DNA from: Candidatus Yanofskybacteria bacterium RIFCSPLOWO2_01_FULL_39_28
GTDB taxonomy: Bacteria; Patescibacteriota; Minisyncoccia; 2-02-FULL-40-12; GWA2-44-9
Assembly: GCA_001794635.1 (NCBI GenBank)
Contig: MGKE01000003.1
Location: 1 to 39,991 of the forward strand
Length of the DNA stretch: 39,991 bases
Direction of reading: 5' to 3'
Made by a program: the position numbers and the translations under genes. Positions within the stretch are counted from its first letter, which is position 1. Every line of letters starts with the position of its first letter. The notes beneath the pieces were generated by a model that made no database searches, was not told where the DNA came from, and saw nothing but the letters and a program-made list of their open reading frames with translations. Below are positions 16,295 to 24,953 of the stretch, one piece after another.

Positions 16295-18262
16295 TTACTT
16301 AAAATATTTATTCAAAAATTCTCTTGCCTGTTGGTTATTCTTATCAATTTCTAATGCCTTTATAAACAACGTCCTAGCCTCATCCAGATGGCCTAAATTC
16401 ATGTTAATCACCCCGAGAATATAGTAATATTGGCTATCTTTCAATCCTGAGTCAATGGCCTTTCTGATATTCTCGTCCGCCAGTTTTTGGTTTTCCATAT
16501 CGGTATGATAAGCATAGACAAAACCCTTATAAAGATATGGACGTGGAGCTTGTGGATCCAGTTTTATAGCTTCGTCGGCAAAATAAACAGCCGCCTCTCT
16601 CCAACTTATTTTATAAAAAAGCAGGGATAAAGTGATATTAAGATTAAACTTGTCTGAATTTGAATTTTTGACGTTTTCAATGGTTTTATCTATTACATCT
16701 GTTTCTGAGATGGCAAAGTTGGATATAATTTTTTCGTTGCTTTTAATATTTTTAACCAATATAATCACGTTTTCATTTATATAAACAATCCGCCAATTAG
16801 GATCATGGGTTATATTCCCCAAAAAAGCTTCCCCCCAAGGAGTGGCATCAGTATAGGCAAAGAATATTAAGTTGATGCCGTATTTTTCTGAAAATTCAGC
16901 CCATTTTTCTTTGCTTTCTTGCATTGGTTTATATGTTTTATTAAAAAACTCCACCGAATATGCTTCCGGCCTATTATCAACAAAAACCTTCTCTTCGGGC
17001 AATTGCCACATCAAATAACCGCCGGTATCAAAATTATTAAACATTGGCCCTTTAATTTTGTTGTCCTTGATAAAGTTAACCGCTCTTTTAAGTCCGTTAG
17101 GAACAGAGAAACCAAAAATTTTAGAATGGCCTTCTTTTTTATAATAAGAGTTACTAGCCACAAATAAAATCATAAAAATTAGAAACACAATAACTCCCAA
17201 CTTAAAGCCATAATTGACTCGCTCTGCTCTCACACTGGTCTTTGTTTTTTTAAAGGCATCAGTTAACAAGATCGCTAAAACAGGAAAAGAAGCTAAGGCA
17301 TATAAGGGCAGATTGCGAAACATTTTAAACCCGGCATAAATAAAGAAAGCCGACACAAGAATTTCAAACAACCGTTGTTTGGCCTTCTTTACGGTTAATA
17401 AAAAAGCAAGAGCAAGTACTGCCACGGATAGCTTAAAAATAAAGACCGACAAATTAAATCCAAAAAAACCGGACAAAAAAGCCAGAGTTTGGTTTTCAAT
17501 AATGCTATAACCATATTCTTTGAGTATATTAAAAGGCAAAAGAGCCCCCTGAAATCCTGCCGGGTTAGCTAGGGTTGCTAAAATAATTAAAAAGAGAATA
17601 AAGAATGGTTTTGATTTTTGATAATTTGAGTTTTGATATTGTTTAGAATTTAGAGTTTGGGATTTAGAGTTTATTTTTTTGTCTATTAAAAAGAACAAAA
17701 AAATAAGTGGTCCTATGAAAAAGTATATGTGCAGATTAACCCACAGAAGTTGGGCCAAGGGTAAAAACCATAAATAGTAATCGGTATTTTCGTGTTTTGA
17801 TTTAAATAAAGCAAATAGGAAAAATGACAATATGGCGAAACTGAATATCTCCGGTCTTACTTCTGTCCGAGAAATAAATATTAAAATTGAAAGAATAAAC
17901 GATATTGTAATAGGCCAAAAGGTGGCCTGTTTTTTAGCAATAAAAAACAGCAACAGAAATGATGCCAAGATAACAAATACTTTAAGCAGAATTAAGCCGG
18001 TAAATCCTGCTAAATTATAGACGCCTAAAAATATAACTTCGCTTAACCAGTGATGGTTGGTAAATGAAAAATCTGGCTCGGTATAAGAAAACAGGTTTGT
18101 TTTTGGAACTTCCTTTATCTGCCAAATTATTTCACCGACCTTTAAATGACGGCCTATATCCTGGCCGATTGAGTCAAAGTTGTGGACTAGAAAAACAGCC
18201 AAAAGGCCGAAGAGGAGAATAAAAATTATACCATTAAGGAAGTACGACGACTGTTTTTCCAT
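16295..18262 (-). CDS. GT-C-like multi-pass membrane protein with C-terminal TPRs
   Basis: About 655 residues with a dozen hydrophobic segments, a soluble outer domain (~400-540) and C-terminal TPRs (RPYLYKGFVYAYHTDMENQK, YYILGVINMNLGHLDEARTL). The first loop has SIGQDIGRHLKVGEIIW and later NHHWLSEVIFLGVYNLAG, a pattern seen in GT-C-like membrane proteins, and a separate GGYLMWQLPEEKVFVDNRPE segment. I infer a lipid-linked-sugar transferase acting with the two downstream paralogues, but the catalytic assignment is weaker. I prefer the ATG at 18262 (MEKQSS) to the one at 18289, since it reduces overlap with the preceding gene to 29 bp. A 7-bp-type repeat lies at 17609-17675. Confidence 0.8.
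   Translation of the reverse strand: MEKQSSYFLNGIIFILLFGLLAVFLVHNFDSIGQDIGRHLKVGEIIWQIKEVPKTNLFSYTEPDFSFTNHHWLSEVIFLGVYNLAGFTGLILLKVFVILASFLLLFFIAKKQATFWPITISFILSILIFISRTEVRPEIFSFAILSFFLFALFKSKHENTDYYLWFLPLAQLLWVNLHIYFFIGPLIFLFFLIDKKINSKSQTLNSKQYQNSNYQKSKPFFILFLIILATLANPAGFQGALLPFNILKEYGYSIIENQTLAFLSGFFGFNLSVFIFKLSVAVLALAFLLTVKKAKQRLFEILVSAFFIYAGFKMFRNLPLYALASFPVLAILLTDAFKKTKTSVRAERVNYGFKLGVIVFLIFMILFVASNSYYKKEGHSKIFGFSVPNGLKRAVNFIKDNKIKGPMFNNFDTGGYLMWQLPEEKVFVDNRPEAYSVEFFNKTYKPMQESKEKWAEFSEKYGINLIFFAYTDATPWGEAFLGNITHDPNWRIVYINENVIILVKNIKSNEKIISNFAISETDVIDKTIENVKNSNSDKFNLNITLSLLFYKISWREAAVYFADEAIKLDPQAPRPYLYKGFVYAYHTDMENQKLADENIRKAIDSGLKDSQYYYILGVINMNLGHLDEARTLFIKALEIDKNNQQAREFLNKYFK
17609..17675. 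repeat. Degenerate heptamer repeat inside a membrane-protein gene
   Basis: The clearest units are GTTTAGA, ATTTAGA, GTTTGGG, ATTTAGA, GTTTATT (17641-17675), preceded by looser TTTTGAT-type units. The array is read on the minus strand as a Ser/Asn/Gln/Lys-rich loop (SKSQTLNSKQYQNSNYQKSK) between membrane helices. Confidence 0.7.
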
Positions 18263-18863
18263 CACATTGTTTCTCAAAGACTTTGACATTACCGCTGGCG
18301 GTTACGAAATTGCCTTTATCATCAACTAAACGGCCGTATTGAATTTTTGCTGTGAATTCATATGTCTTAAATTTTGGATTTTCCGGTAAGACAATGCTTA
18401 GAAGACTTTCTCCGTTAGGAAGAGGCATTTTAGAAAACAGATTAGGCCCAACGGATATATCATCACTGGGAGTTATTGTCCATAAAATATTTCTTGCCGG
18501 ATTATCAACTCCGGTATAAGTAAATAATGCGCCTTGGTGACTATATAGATCTGGTCCAAGAAACTTAATTTCTCCTTCTAGTTTACAGGTGGCATTATTT
18601 AAAAGAAACTCCCACGGAACAGGCCGATCATAAAAGACATTGCCACTTCCTGTAGGCATAGGCACAGGCACACTTGTCAGACCAGGTTTTTTGGTCGGCT
18701 CTGGCGACGACGATCCGGTTGGCTTCGGACTTGTTAAATCAGGCGTATTTGTCGGCGAAAATATTTGCCGGTTTGAGGACCAAAATCCACCAAAATAAAC
18801 AATAGAAAAAACTGCTCCAACTAGAAAAATTAATAAAAATATTTTATTTTTGTGTGTAACCAT
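18234..18863 (-). CDS. Anchored extracytoplasmic protein of unknown function
   Basis: About 209 residues: an N-terminal membrane anchor (IFLLIFLVGAVFSIVYFGGF), a Pro/Thr/Ser/Lys linker (~35-70), then a beta-rich outer domain with two Cys, in NNATCKLEGEIKFLGPDLY and FEKQCDGKTVVVLP. The domain looks like an immunoglobulin-type sandwich. I prefer the ATG at 18863 to an in-frame TTG at 18872. It sits between an exported protein gene (26 bp upstream) and the GT-C-like gene it overlaps by 29 bp, so it is probably co-transcribed. It could be a glycosylation substrate or an accessory subunit. I do not recognise a named family. Confidence 0.7.
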   Translation of the reverse strand: MVTHKNKIFLLIFLVGAVFSIVYFGGFWSSNRQIFSPTNTPDLTSPKPTGSSSPEPTKKPGLTSVPVPMPTGSGNVFYDRPVPWEFLLNNATCKLEGEIKFLGPDLYSHQGALFTYTGVDNPARNILWTITPSDDISVGPNLFSKMPLPNGESLLSIVLPENPKFKTYEFTAKIQYGRLVDDKGNFVTASGNVKVFEKQCDGKTVVVLP

Positions 18864-18889
18864 AATCGTCAAACATTACCAAAAAAAGA

Positions 18890-20056
18890 CTAGAAAAACA
18901 AGTTAAACAGAGAGGCAAAAATACTCTTAAATACGGTCGTCCAGAGGGATTTTTTAATCAAGAATTCTGGAGCATTTAGAGGAATATGGATATAATCAGG
19001 ATCATGTTCTGACTTTCTATAATGACCATAAATGTTAACTTTATACCTATTATTTGAATCCAGCGCTAGGCCGTCATACTCAAACTTCTTACTTGTCTCT
19101 CCTGATGATATTTTAAACTGCTTAGTCCAGACAGGATTTGGGGCGTTTATATTGTCTGATATCATAACAAAATAGTCGGCCACTGAACCCACTGGCCAGC
19201 CACCAGCAATCGTCCATTCAAAAGTAGGGTAAATGCCATTTATTTGTTTACCGTCAACCGGACTCAAAATATCAACTGGATCAAGAAAAATCAGTTTCGT
19301 TTCAGCAGATGGTTTTGTTTCAAAACCATCTTTATCTGCGCCGGCGACATAATAGACATATTCCCCGATTAAGTAATCTGATGCCGGCAAATAAGCAGTA
19401 TCACCCCTTTGAGCTGGCGGAATAACTCTCTGAATGGACCAGTATCCGCACTCCCCGGCTTCAGTAATCATCCATTGACCGTTAATATCTATGTCTTCAC
19501 AGCCGATAGAAAGTATCTCTTCAAACCCGGCAATTTTATAGAAATATTGACTCCCTGGTTTTTTCTCATACAAATTAAAATTCTCTATTTTGTCTTTCTC
19601 TTTGCTTGAATATTTAAAAACAATCCTTTGGCCAACCTTGCCGTAATTGACAGTAGTGTGAGAAATAAGCCAATCAGCTCTCACATATTCAATTTCCGGC
19701 AAATCAGGATTTATTTTGGCCGGAATAGGAGGAATTGGGGAAGGTGTTGACGATGGTGATGGGTTAGCCAAAACAACCGGCGTTGGAGAAACGACCAAAC
19801 CAATAAGTTCGCCTTCGGGAATAGCTGATACTTCCTTTTTAGAAACAACTTTGACATTTTTCCAGCTAAAATTATAAGAGTCAAACACCTCAAGACTACT
19901 AACCCATCTTTTGATATTATTGTTTACCAAATAAACCTTAATATCCCCTTCAGCCCTCAACAAAGTCCCGTCAGAGTAATTAGCAGCCAACACATTAAAA
20001 ACAAACAGAAAAACTACAGCTAAAATTATGGTTAAAAAATAATTAACTTTAGACAT
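18890..20056 (-). CDS. Exported protein with S-layer-type repeat motif and Ig/FnIII-like domain
   Basis: 388 residues with a signal peptide (FLTIILAVVFLFVFNVLA). The first module, DGTLLRAEGDIKVYLVNNNIKRWV (broken here: DGTLLRAEGDI then KVYLVNNNIKRWV), matches the pattern D-G-x-[LV]-x-[RS]-A-x-G ... VY-[LI]-V-N ... [KR]-R of the S-layer-like protein and the SH3b protein. A Pro/Ser/Thr linker follows (~90-115), then a domain with two Cys (SIGCEDIDIN, GECGYWS) and an FnIII-like part (YPTFEWTIAGGWPV ... DYFVMIS). The C-terminus is hydrophobic (TTVFKSIFASLFNLFF), which could anchor it. It heads the operon-like run ending with the TM+TPR genes and follows a terminator. Confidence 0.78.
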   Translation of the reverse strand: MSKVNYFLTIILAVVFLFVFNVLAANYSDGTLLRAEGDIKVYLVNNNIKRWVSSLEVFDSYNFSWKNVKVVSKKEVSAIPEGELIGLVVSPTPVVLANPSPSSTPSPIPPIPAKINPDLPEIEYVRADWLISHTTVNYGKVGQRIVFKYSSKEKDKIENFNLYEKKPGSQYFYKIAGFEEILSIGCEDIDINGQWMITEAGECGYWSIQRVIPPAQRGDTAYLPASDYLIGEYVYYVAGADKDGFETKPSAETKLIFLDPVDILSPVDGKQINGIYPTFEWTIAGGWPVGSVADYFVMISDNINAPNPVWTKQFKISSGETSKKFEYDGLALDSNNRYKVNIYGHYRKSEHDPDYIHIPLNAPEFLIKKSLWTTVFKSIFASLFNLFF

Positions 20057-20089
20057 AATATAATCATATCAAAATTCTTCCCAAACCAA

Positions 20090-20121
20090 AACCCCCTCCT
20101 TTCGATCAAAAGGAGGGGGTT
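20090..20121 (-). terminator. Strong rho-independent terminator after the S-layer-like gene
   Basis: A perfect 13-bp stem (AACCCCCTCCTTT with its complement) has a 6-nt loop. On the minus strand it is followed by TTGGTTTGG. With the 7-bp hairpin at 20132-20153, closer to the stop codon, it forms a tandem pair joined by GTTGGCTATC. Confidence 0.85.
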
Positions 20122-20131
20122 GGCTATCATA

Positions 20132-20153
20132 ACCAATCTCATCGTAGATTGGT
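20132..20153. other. Small hairpin 20 bp after the S-layer-like stop codon
   Basis: ACCAATC (20132-20138) pairs with GATTGGT (20147-20153) around an 8-nt loop. It may protect the 3' end or belong to the double-hairpin module shared with 24170-24285. Confidence 0.55.
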
Positions 20154-20172
20154 CAGATAAATTAAGTCTAGA

Positions 20173-23100
20173 TTACCTCTGGAATGTAGGACCATACAAC
20201 GGCAAGTTCCTTAGAGTACCGATTACTGAAGCGGTATCTATGGCAGTTGTTGCGTTGTTATAGTCAGCAACCCAGTTGATATTTCCGGCAATATCATCTA
20301 CCAAGGTCAACTGGAAGTAGTCAGCCGCTCTTCCGGTAGCTGATGCTTTGGCATAATTTGTGCCCGGATTGGTTATCTGAACACTAAAGGTCTTTGTGTC
20401 ACCGGCTGCAATTTCAACATCTGCGTTTGTAAAGTTAAACGTCAATGATGCATCTTTTGCCGGGTTGGCATCAGCTGTGCCTGTAAGAGCACCACTATCA
20501 ATCGTTGTGTTGTTCTCGTCAAAGATAGTGAAGGAAGTGCTTGTTCCACCCTGGCTCCACTGACCCGAAGCTTGGACTTCAAATTTGAATGAACCTGAAC
20601 CATTAGCTTCGTTGTCAAACCTTAATGTGGCACCGGGAACTCCTTTAGCTGTAACCGAGAATTTGAATACCACCGGTGTACCAATCAAGTTGTAAGGCGA
20701 TGCTAAGGCAACTTGAGCAACCTCTGGATAGACTCTGTAGACATATTGGTCGTTTGCGCCAACAACATCTACGACACCAGAAGAATCACCGGTAAGAACT
20801 GTGCCTGACCCGTCGCCAACCGCTCTGAATCCATTAGTAAAGCTTCCGTTGAATCTATCAACTATATCCAATGAGAAGTATGGACTTCCTGGTGAAGCGT
20901 TGGTTGGAGTTGCGCCTTCAGCTTTAGTTCTCAAGTCTGCATTTACCGAGAGTTCCAAGTTAGCATCCTGTGGTACATAAGGTCGGTTAGCATCAGTATC
21001 GCTCCAGTTAAAGTTAACGGAAGCGGCACTACCCATTGATTGACTCTTGGTCAATGTATCGCCAGCTTTGTTCTTATAGGTCAAATGGACTGTCTTGACA
21101 TTAGCTCCGGCATGGGTATTTTCGGTTGAATCAGATGCGGCAATTGTCAATTTCTCAATATACTGACCCTCGTCTGTAGCACTCAATCTGAACTTAGATA
21201 TAGGAGCATTGGTCTGACCCCAGTAGACAGCACCTTTTGAAGGACTGCCGGCTGATGTAGCCATAGCCAATGAACCAGAACCGGATACGGTCAAAACTCT
21301 AGTCGGAGTTAAGCCGCCATTAATTCCTGAATTACCGGCATTGATAGTATTACTGTCATTATCTAATGCGGTAACATTGCCAGTCGCAGCGATATCAAAG
21401 GCATATGTATCGTTTGTGCCTGATACGGCATTGCTGGACAAGTTAGCTCTAACCAACAATGTCTTAGATGTACCGGCTGGAATGCTCCAGTTAAGGTTGG
21501 AGAAGGTGATAGTTCCTGTTCCACCAGAACTTAATTGGTTGCTTGTAACCTTATCTGAACCGGCAACCAAAGTACCTCCTGATTCATATAATTGAACCGA
21601 CTCCATAGCATTAGCCACTGAAACACCGCTATCATTATCTGCGTCAGGAGTACCCTCATCATAAGTATCCGTTGATTTATCAGCGGCATAACCAGTTAAT
21701 ACGAGCTGGGTTACTCTAAGATCTGAAGCTTGAGCCGCAGAAAATGTAATACCAACTACATCAACATTATCTGTGCCTTTTACCTTGGTCTGGCTGGCCG
21801 GAGTACCAGCTAAGCTCAAGGTCAAGGAAGAAGCAGCGATTGTAATGTTGTTACCTGAAATATCAGCTCTAGGAACAATGTCTGCCGCGGCAACCGAAGT
21901 GTTGGTTCCTGAATATTTCATAACTGTTACGTCACCTGCGTCATCAGAATAATCATCAAGTACAACCTTGAATACTGAATCAGCGTCAATCAAAGTACCA
22001 CCAAGTGAAGTATCTACATCACCGGTAACTTTGAAGTTATAGGTCTTACCGGCAGCAAGATCAAACACATCGGTAAATATCTCTTGAGCACCTGACTGGC
22101 TGTTGGGGCAGCTACCAGCATCATCAGCATCGTTAAAGGCGGTTCCATCTTTCGGACCCATAACAACGATGTTAATATCTGTGTCCCAGATTTTAATATC
22201 AGTCAAAGCGTCCCATTCAGTTTGATCGTCGGCATCATCATAGGTGCCATCATTTCCAGCATCAGAACACAGGGTCAATTCTGTCTTTCTTACTTCAATG
22301 TTGCTGACAGCAGTCATTGAGTATTCAAGAAGAGTGACATCGGTAACCTGTGTAGCAATTGTTTTGGCATTAGGACCATTGAACACCAAAGTCAATGCTC
22401 CGCCCTGTAAGGTCAAGGTGGTGGCATCGCTGGCACTATCCAATGCTGTGTCAGTTACGGCCATTGCGTTACCATATTGATCACCGATTACATTGGTATC
22501 AGTGTCATACTCAAAGTAAAGGTCAACAGTCTCGTCTTTCTTACCGGCTATATCGGCGTAAACCTTGAAGATAGCGTTGCTACCTTTAGCTATGAAGTGG
22601 CCGGCGCCAAGATCAAACACAAGATAACCGTTTGAAGTTGAACTACCTGCCCACTCTTTGTCCAAAGTCTTTAATTTAACATTGGTTAAATCAGAGGCTT
22701 TAATGTTGCCCCCATTAATCATGGTAATTCTCTTTACCGTTCCGCCTTCAGTTGCAGTTGTGTACTTGAATTCGGATACTAAGGCATTTTTCTGGCCAAC
22801 AGTCGGATTATCTAATACACCAGACTTGGCAACAGTTACAGTACCGGATGAAGCGCCGGAACTGGTAAAGTTATTACCGGTTACAGGCAAACCTGATACT
22901 GTGGCTCCTCCTGACAAGGTCACTTCTTTCAACTGAATGGCATTGACATTGCCGGCATTGTTAGCCGCAGCCATTTCAGCAACAAATGACAAATCCTTGG
23001 TGCCGCTAACAGGAACATTAACCAAAAAAGTTACCTCGCCTGTTGCGGTTGAAAATACTTTTCCAGAACCTAATCTGGTAGCTCCATCGTAAACGTAGAT

Positions 23101-23844
23101 GTTGTTGAAGTCATCAGTCTCACCAGCGCCCGCTCTCCTTATGGTCAAAGTATTGACTGTTCCACTTCCACTGAATCTGGCTTTCAACATTTCAACACCG
23201 CTAGCATTTAAAGTGATGGTTTTGCCAGCTGGGTTGTCTGAAGCAAGCATAACTGACAAAGGTCCAGTTGGAGCTGGGGTTGTCGGGGTTGTTCCTCTTA
23301 CATAACTTGGTACTTGGTTAACTGATGTATAATCAGAACCTTTGGAATACCAGTTAAACTCATTGCTGTTGATACAGAAAACTTTCTTGAAGAAATCTGC
23401 ATCATCGGCAACAGCTTGCGCGCCGCTGGTGTTTACCCAGTGAAGCATACCGACATCTTCGCCGGTTGTTTCAACTCCATAGACTTTTTCATCATTGGTT
23501 TCACAATTTCTGAAAAGTCCTGAAGTTCCAAATGCATCTCTCGTTGCCGGAGAAACATTTTTAACAGCTGCGAATCCGCCAAGGTGTCCATAGAAGTTAA
23601 AGATCGCTGGATTCAAGAATAATCTCTTGAAACCCATTTCATTTACTATATAGACATCTGGATCATCAGATCCGGCTGCGCTGACCACATCTCCTTCTTT
23701 GAGGCCGTAATCAGCTGGGGTTGCCGCCATTGCTACTGGAGCAAGATAGGCAACACCTGATAACGACAAAGTGGTCGTTATCGCTGTAAGGGTAGTAAAG
23801 ACTCTAGCGAATCTTTCCCGACCCTGTTTTGATAAACTAGTCAT
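20173..23844 (-). CDS. Large S-layer-like surface protein
   Basis: 1223 residues. The signal peptide is ~1-40 (VAYLAPVAMA). Residues ~48-184 form the shared two-Cys domain (Cys114, Cys157; DVYIVN, KRLFLNPAIF, RNCETNDEKVYGVETTGED). Then come many Ser/Thr/Asp/Gly-rich beta modules of Ig-like type, for example VMLASDNPAGKTITLNASG, TLSLAGTPASQT and VPQDANLELSVNADLRTK. The C-terminus ends NLPLYGPTFQR. Composition is very poor in Cys and Lys and rich in Thr, Ala and Asp, as in S-layer proteins. Acidic loops could bind Ca2+. It is probably the main surface-array subunit and a substrate of the nearby glycosylation genes. A near-consensus promoter lies immediately upstream and a strong terminator downstream, so it is transcribed alone. 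Confidence 0.88.
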   Translation of the reverse strand: MTSLSKQGRERFARVFTTLTAITTTLSLSGVAYLAPVAMAATPADYGLKEGDVVSAAGSDDPDVYIVNEMGFKRLFLNPAIFNFYGHLGGFAAVKNVSPATRDAFGTSGLFRNCETNDEKVYGVETTGEDVGMLHWVNTSGAQAVADDADFFKKVFCINSNEFNWYSKGSDYTSVNQVPSYVRGTTPTTPAPTGPLSVMLASDNPAGKTITLNASGVEMLKARFSGSGTVNTLTIRRAGAGETDDFNNIYVYDGATRLGSGKVFSTATGEVTFLVNVPVSGTKDLSFVAEMAAANNAGNVNAIQLKEVTLSGGATVSGLPVTGNNFTSSGASSGTVTVAKSGVLDNPTVGQKNALVSEFKYTTATEGGTVKRITMINGGNIKASDLTNVKLKTLDKEWAGSSTSNGYLVFDLGAGHFIAKGSNAIFKVYADIAGKKDETVDLYFEYDTDTNVIGDQYGNAMAVTDTALDSASDATTLTLQGGALTLVFNGPNAKTIATQVTDVTLLEYSMTAVSNIEVRKTELTLCSDAGNDGTYDDADDQTEWDALTDIKIWDTDINIVVMGPKDGTAFNDADDAGSCPNSQSGAQEIFTDVFDLAAGKTYNFKVTGDVDTSLGGTLIDADSVFKVVLDDYSDDAGDVTVMKYSGTNTSVAAADIVPRADISGNNITIAASSLTLSLAGTPASQTKVKGTDNVDVVGITFSAAQASDLRVTQLVLTGYAADKSTDTYDEGTPDADNDSGVSVANAMESVQLYESGGTLVAGSDKVTSNQLSSGGTGTITFSNLNWSIPAGTSKTLLVRANLSSNAVSGTNDTYAFDIAATGNVTALDNDSNTINAGNSGINGGLTPTRVLTVSGSGSLAMATSAGSPSKGAVYWGQTNAPISKFRLSATDEGQYIEKLTIAASDSTENTHAGANVKTVHLTYKNKAGDTLTKSQSMGSAASVNFNWSDTDANRPYVPQDANLELSVNADLRTKAEGATPTNASPGSPYFSLDIVDRFNGSFTNGFRAVGDGSGTVLTGDSSGVVDVVGANDQYVYRVYPEVAQVALASPYNLIGTPVVFKFSVTAKGVPGATLRFDNEANGSGSFKFEVQASGQWSQGGTSTSFTIFDENNTTIDSGALTGTADANPAKDASLTFNFTNADVEIAAGDTKTFSVQITNPGTNYAKASATGRAADYFQLTLVDDIAGNINWVADYNNATTAIDTASVIGTLRNLPLYGPTFQR

Positions 23845-23856
23845 TTTAATTTTTTA

Positions 23857-23885
23857 TTTATATTGGACTGAAATCGCTTTATCAA
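23857..23885 (-). promoter_or_regulatory. Near-consensus promoter of the S-layer-like gene
   Basis: On the minus strand TTGATA (23885-23880), 17 bp, and TATAAA (23862-23857) are followed by the ATG at 23844. Initiation about 7 bp after the -10 leaves a leader of only ~5-6 nt, with no Shine-Dalgarno. The hexamers and ideal spacing suggest a strong promoter, as expected for an abundant surface protein. Confidence 0.75.
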
Positions 23886-24169
23886 TCTCGTCTATTAGGA
23901 CAGGAGGATAAATTATCAATTCCAGAACAATGTTTAATTCACGTAAATTATTCACTAACTTTCTGAACTATACAGAATCTTGTATAAACTGCTTAATCTG
24001 CAAAATACAGATCTAGGGCTTATTTTATTCGACCTTCTAAACCATAGAACAAGCAATTTATCGACTCCAAGATTCTAAAATTTAAGTCAAATAGCAAAAG
24101 GAAATAAAAATCATTCGCGTCATATTTTTCTTTTCCAGGATTATTAAATTTTTAATGTTCATTCATTGG

Positions 24170-24232
24170 CCCCCACACTCAGTTAGCGATTAGCGAAGCT
24201 GATTTGAGGCATTCGCTAACTGAGTGTGGGGG
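24170..24232. other. 20-bp perfect hairpin upstream of the S-layer-like gene
   Basis: CCCCCACACTCAGTTAGCGA (24170-24189) pairs perfectly with 24213-24232 around a 23-nt loop. The rightward end runs into GGGGGTTGGCTATC, a 14-mer also found at the terminator downstream of the same gene. There is no T-run on either strand, so a simple intrinsic terminator is unlikely. Confidence 0.75.
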
Positions 24233-24234
24233 TT

Positions 24235-24285
24235 GGCTATCCGCTTCTAGAAATTATCCTTCTTAACTTCCAGAAGCGGAGAGCC
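24235..24285. other. Second strong hairpin, 18-bp stem with two mismatches
   Basis: GGCTATCCGCTTCTAGAA (24235-24252) pairs with 24268-24285 except at two positions, around a 15-nt loop. It follows the previous hairpin by two bases. Confidence 0.65.
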
Positions 24286-24741
24286 GGTAAAATTGATAAC
24301 TAAAAACAACCAAAACTGGTCACTTTACCTCTTAATTGCAGTGGTCCTTTTATTCATGATTTTGTTACCTTTTTGATTGAAAAGCTATATATATACTAGA
24401 CAAACAAGCACTAATGAATATTATAGGAAAAACCGCCAAAAGTCAAACCATTAAACTAATCAAAACCAATATCATCAGCTTGATTTGTTAAGATAAACTC
24501 AACTCTTCAAGTTTAATTATACTTCATTGTTTGCATACAACAATAGTCAATTGTGGATATCTAGAAAAGCCAGGGGGTGTATATTTTACAGGGTATTTTT
24601 AACATGTCAAGAAAAGTGGGGGTGCTTAAAATTTAATAAAAATTAAGACGAGACACAAGCAGCAAACTTTTACAACAAGGGGTAAGAAGGGGTAAGCACG
24701 GTAATTAGGCAATAATTAGAAAGTATTGTGAATCAATGCGT

Positions 24742-24945
24742 GTGTCACCAGTTATGATTGTATCAAAAATAGTGTAAGAAATGACACCATCACACATCAC
24801 CAAGTCTTATAACTTAAATTAAATGTGTTTTAAATAAACTGTTTAATTTAGGTGACATTTATAAGTTATTAATATTGTCACCAATAATTATGATGACAAA
24901 TATATTTGTCATCATAAAAAATATGTGTCACCAATTTTGTCACCA
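24742..24945. promoter_or_regulatory. TGTCACCA word cluster with a 30-bp perfect palindrome
   Basis: TGTCACC-type words occur at 24743-24750, on the opposite strand at 24851-24857, and at 24876-24883, 24926-24933 and 24938-24945. A variant GACACCA lies at 24783-24789. Between them is a perfect palindrome, 24888-24917, with arm TTATGATGACAAATA, whose half-site TTTGTCATCA resembles the repeated word. This looks like a multi-site operator. The winged-helix gene ends 9 bp away and is the obvious candidate binder. Confidence 0.55.
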
Positions 24946-24953
24946 AAACAAAA

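Larger units (their letters stand above)
23886..24953. other. 1.07-kb gene-free region with hairpins, palindrome and repeats
   Basis: I found no convincing coding sequence here on either strand and no tRNA or rRNA. It holds two strong adjacent hairpins (24170-24285), an operator-like inverted repeat ATTGTT-N7-AACAAT (24526-24544), a single near-DnaA-box (TGTGGATAT, 24552-24560), a tandem AAGGGGTAAG pair (about 24677-24697), and a cluster of TGTCACCA words with a 30-bp palindrome (24742-24945). All flanking genes read leftwards, so this region lies downstream of the winged-helix gene and upstream of the S-layer-like gene. Such a long gap is exceptional in an otherwise tightly packed window. 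Confidence 0.7.

Noticed and set aside
16265-16295. AT-rich TTTTAAA words in the gap between two GT-C genes as another heptamer array
   Set aside because: The words are irregular and of very low complexity, so I do not count them as an array.
24552-24560. A DnaA-box-like TGTGGATAT in the large gene-free region, with repeated words nearby, suggesting an origin of replication
   Set aside because: Only one box, with a mismatch, and no dnaA/dnaN neighbours or strand switch in gene direction.
24742-24945. CRISPR-like array
   Set aside because: The words are 8 bp, irregularly spaced and in both orientations; there are no spacers or cas genes.
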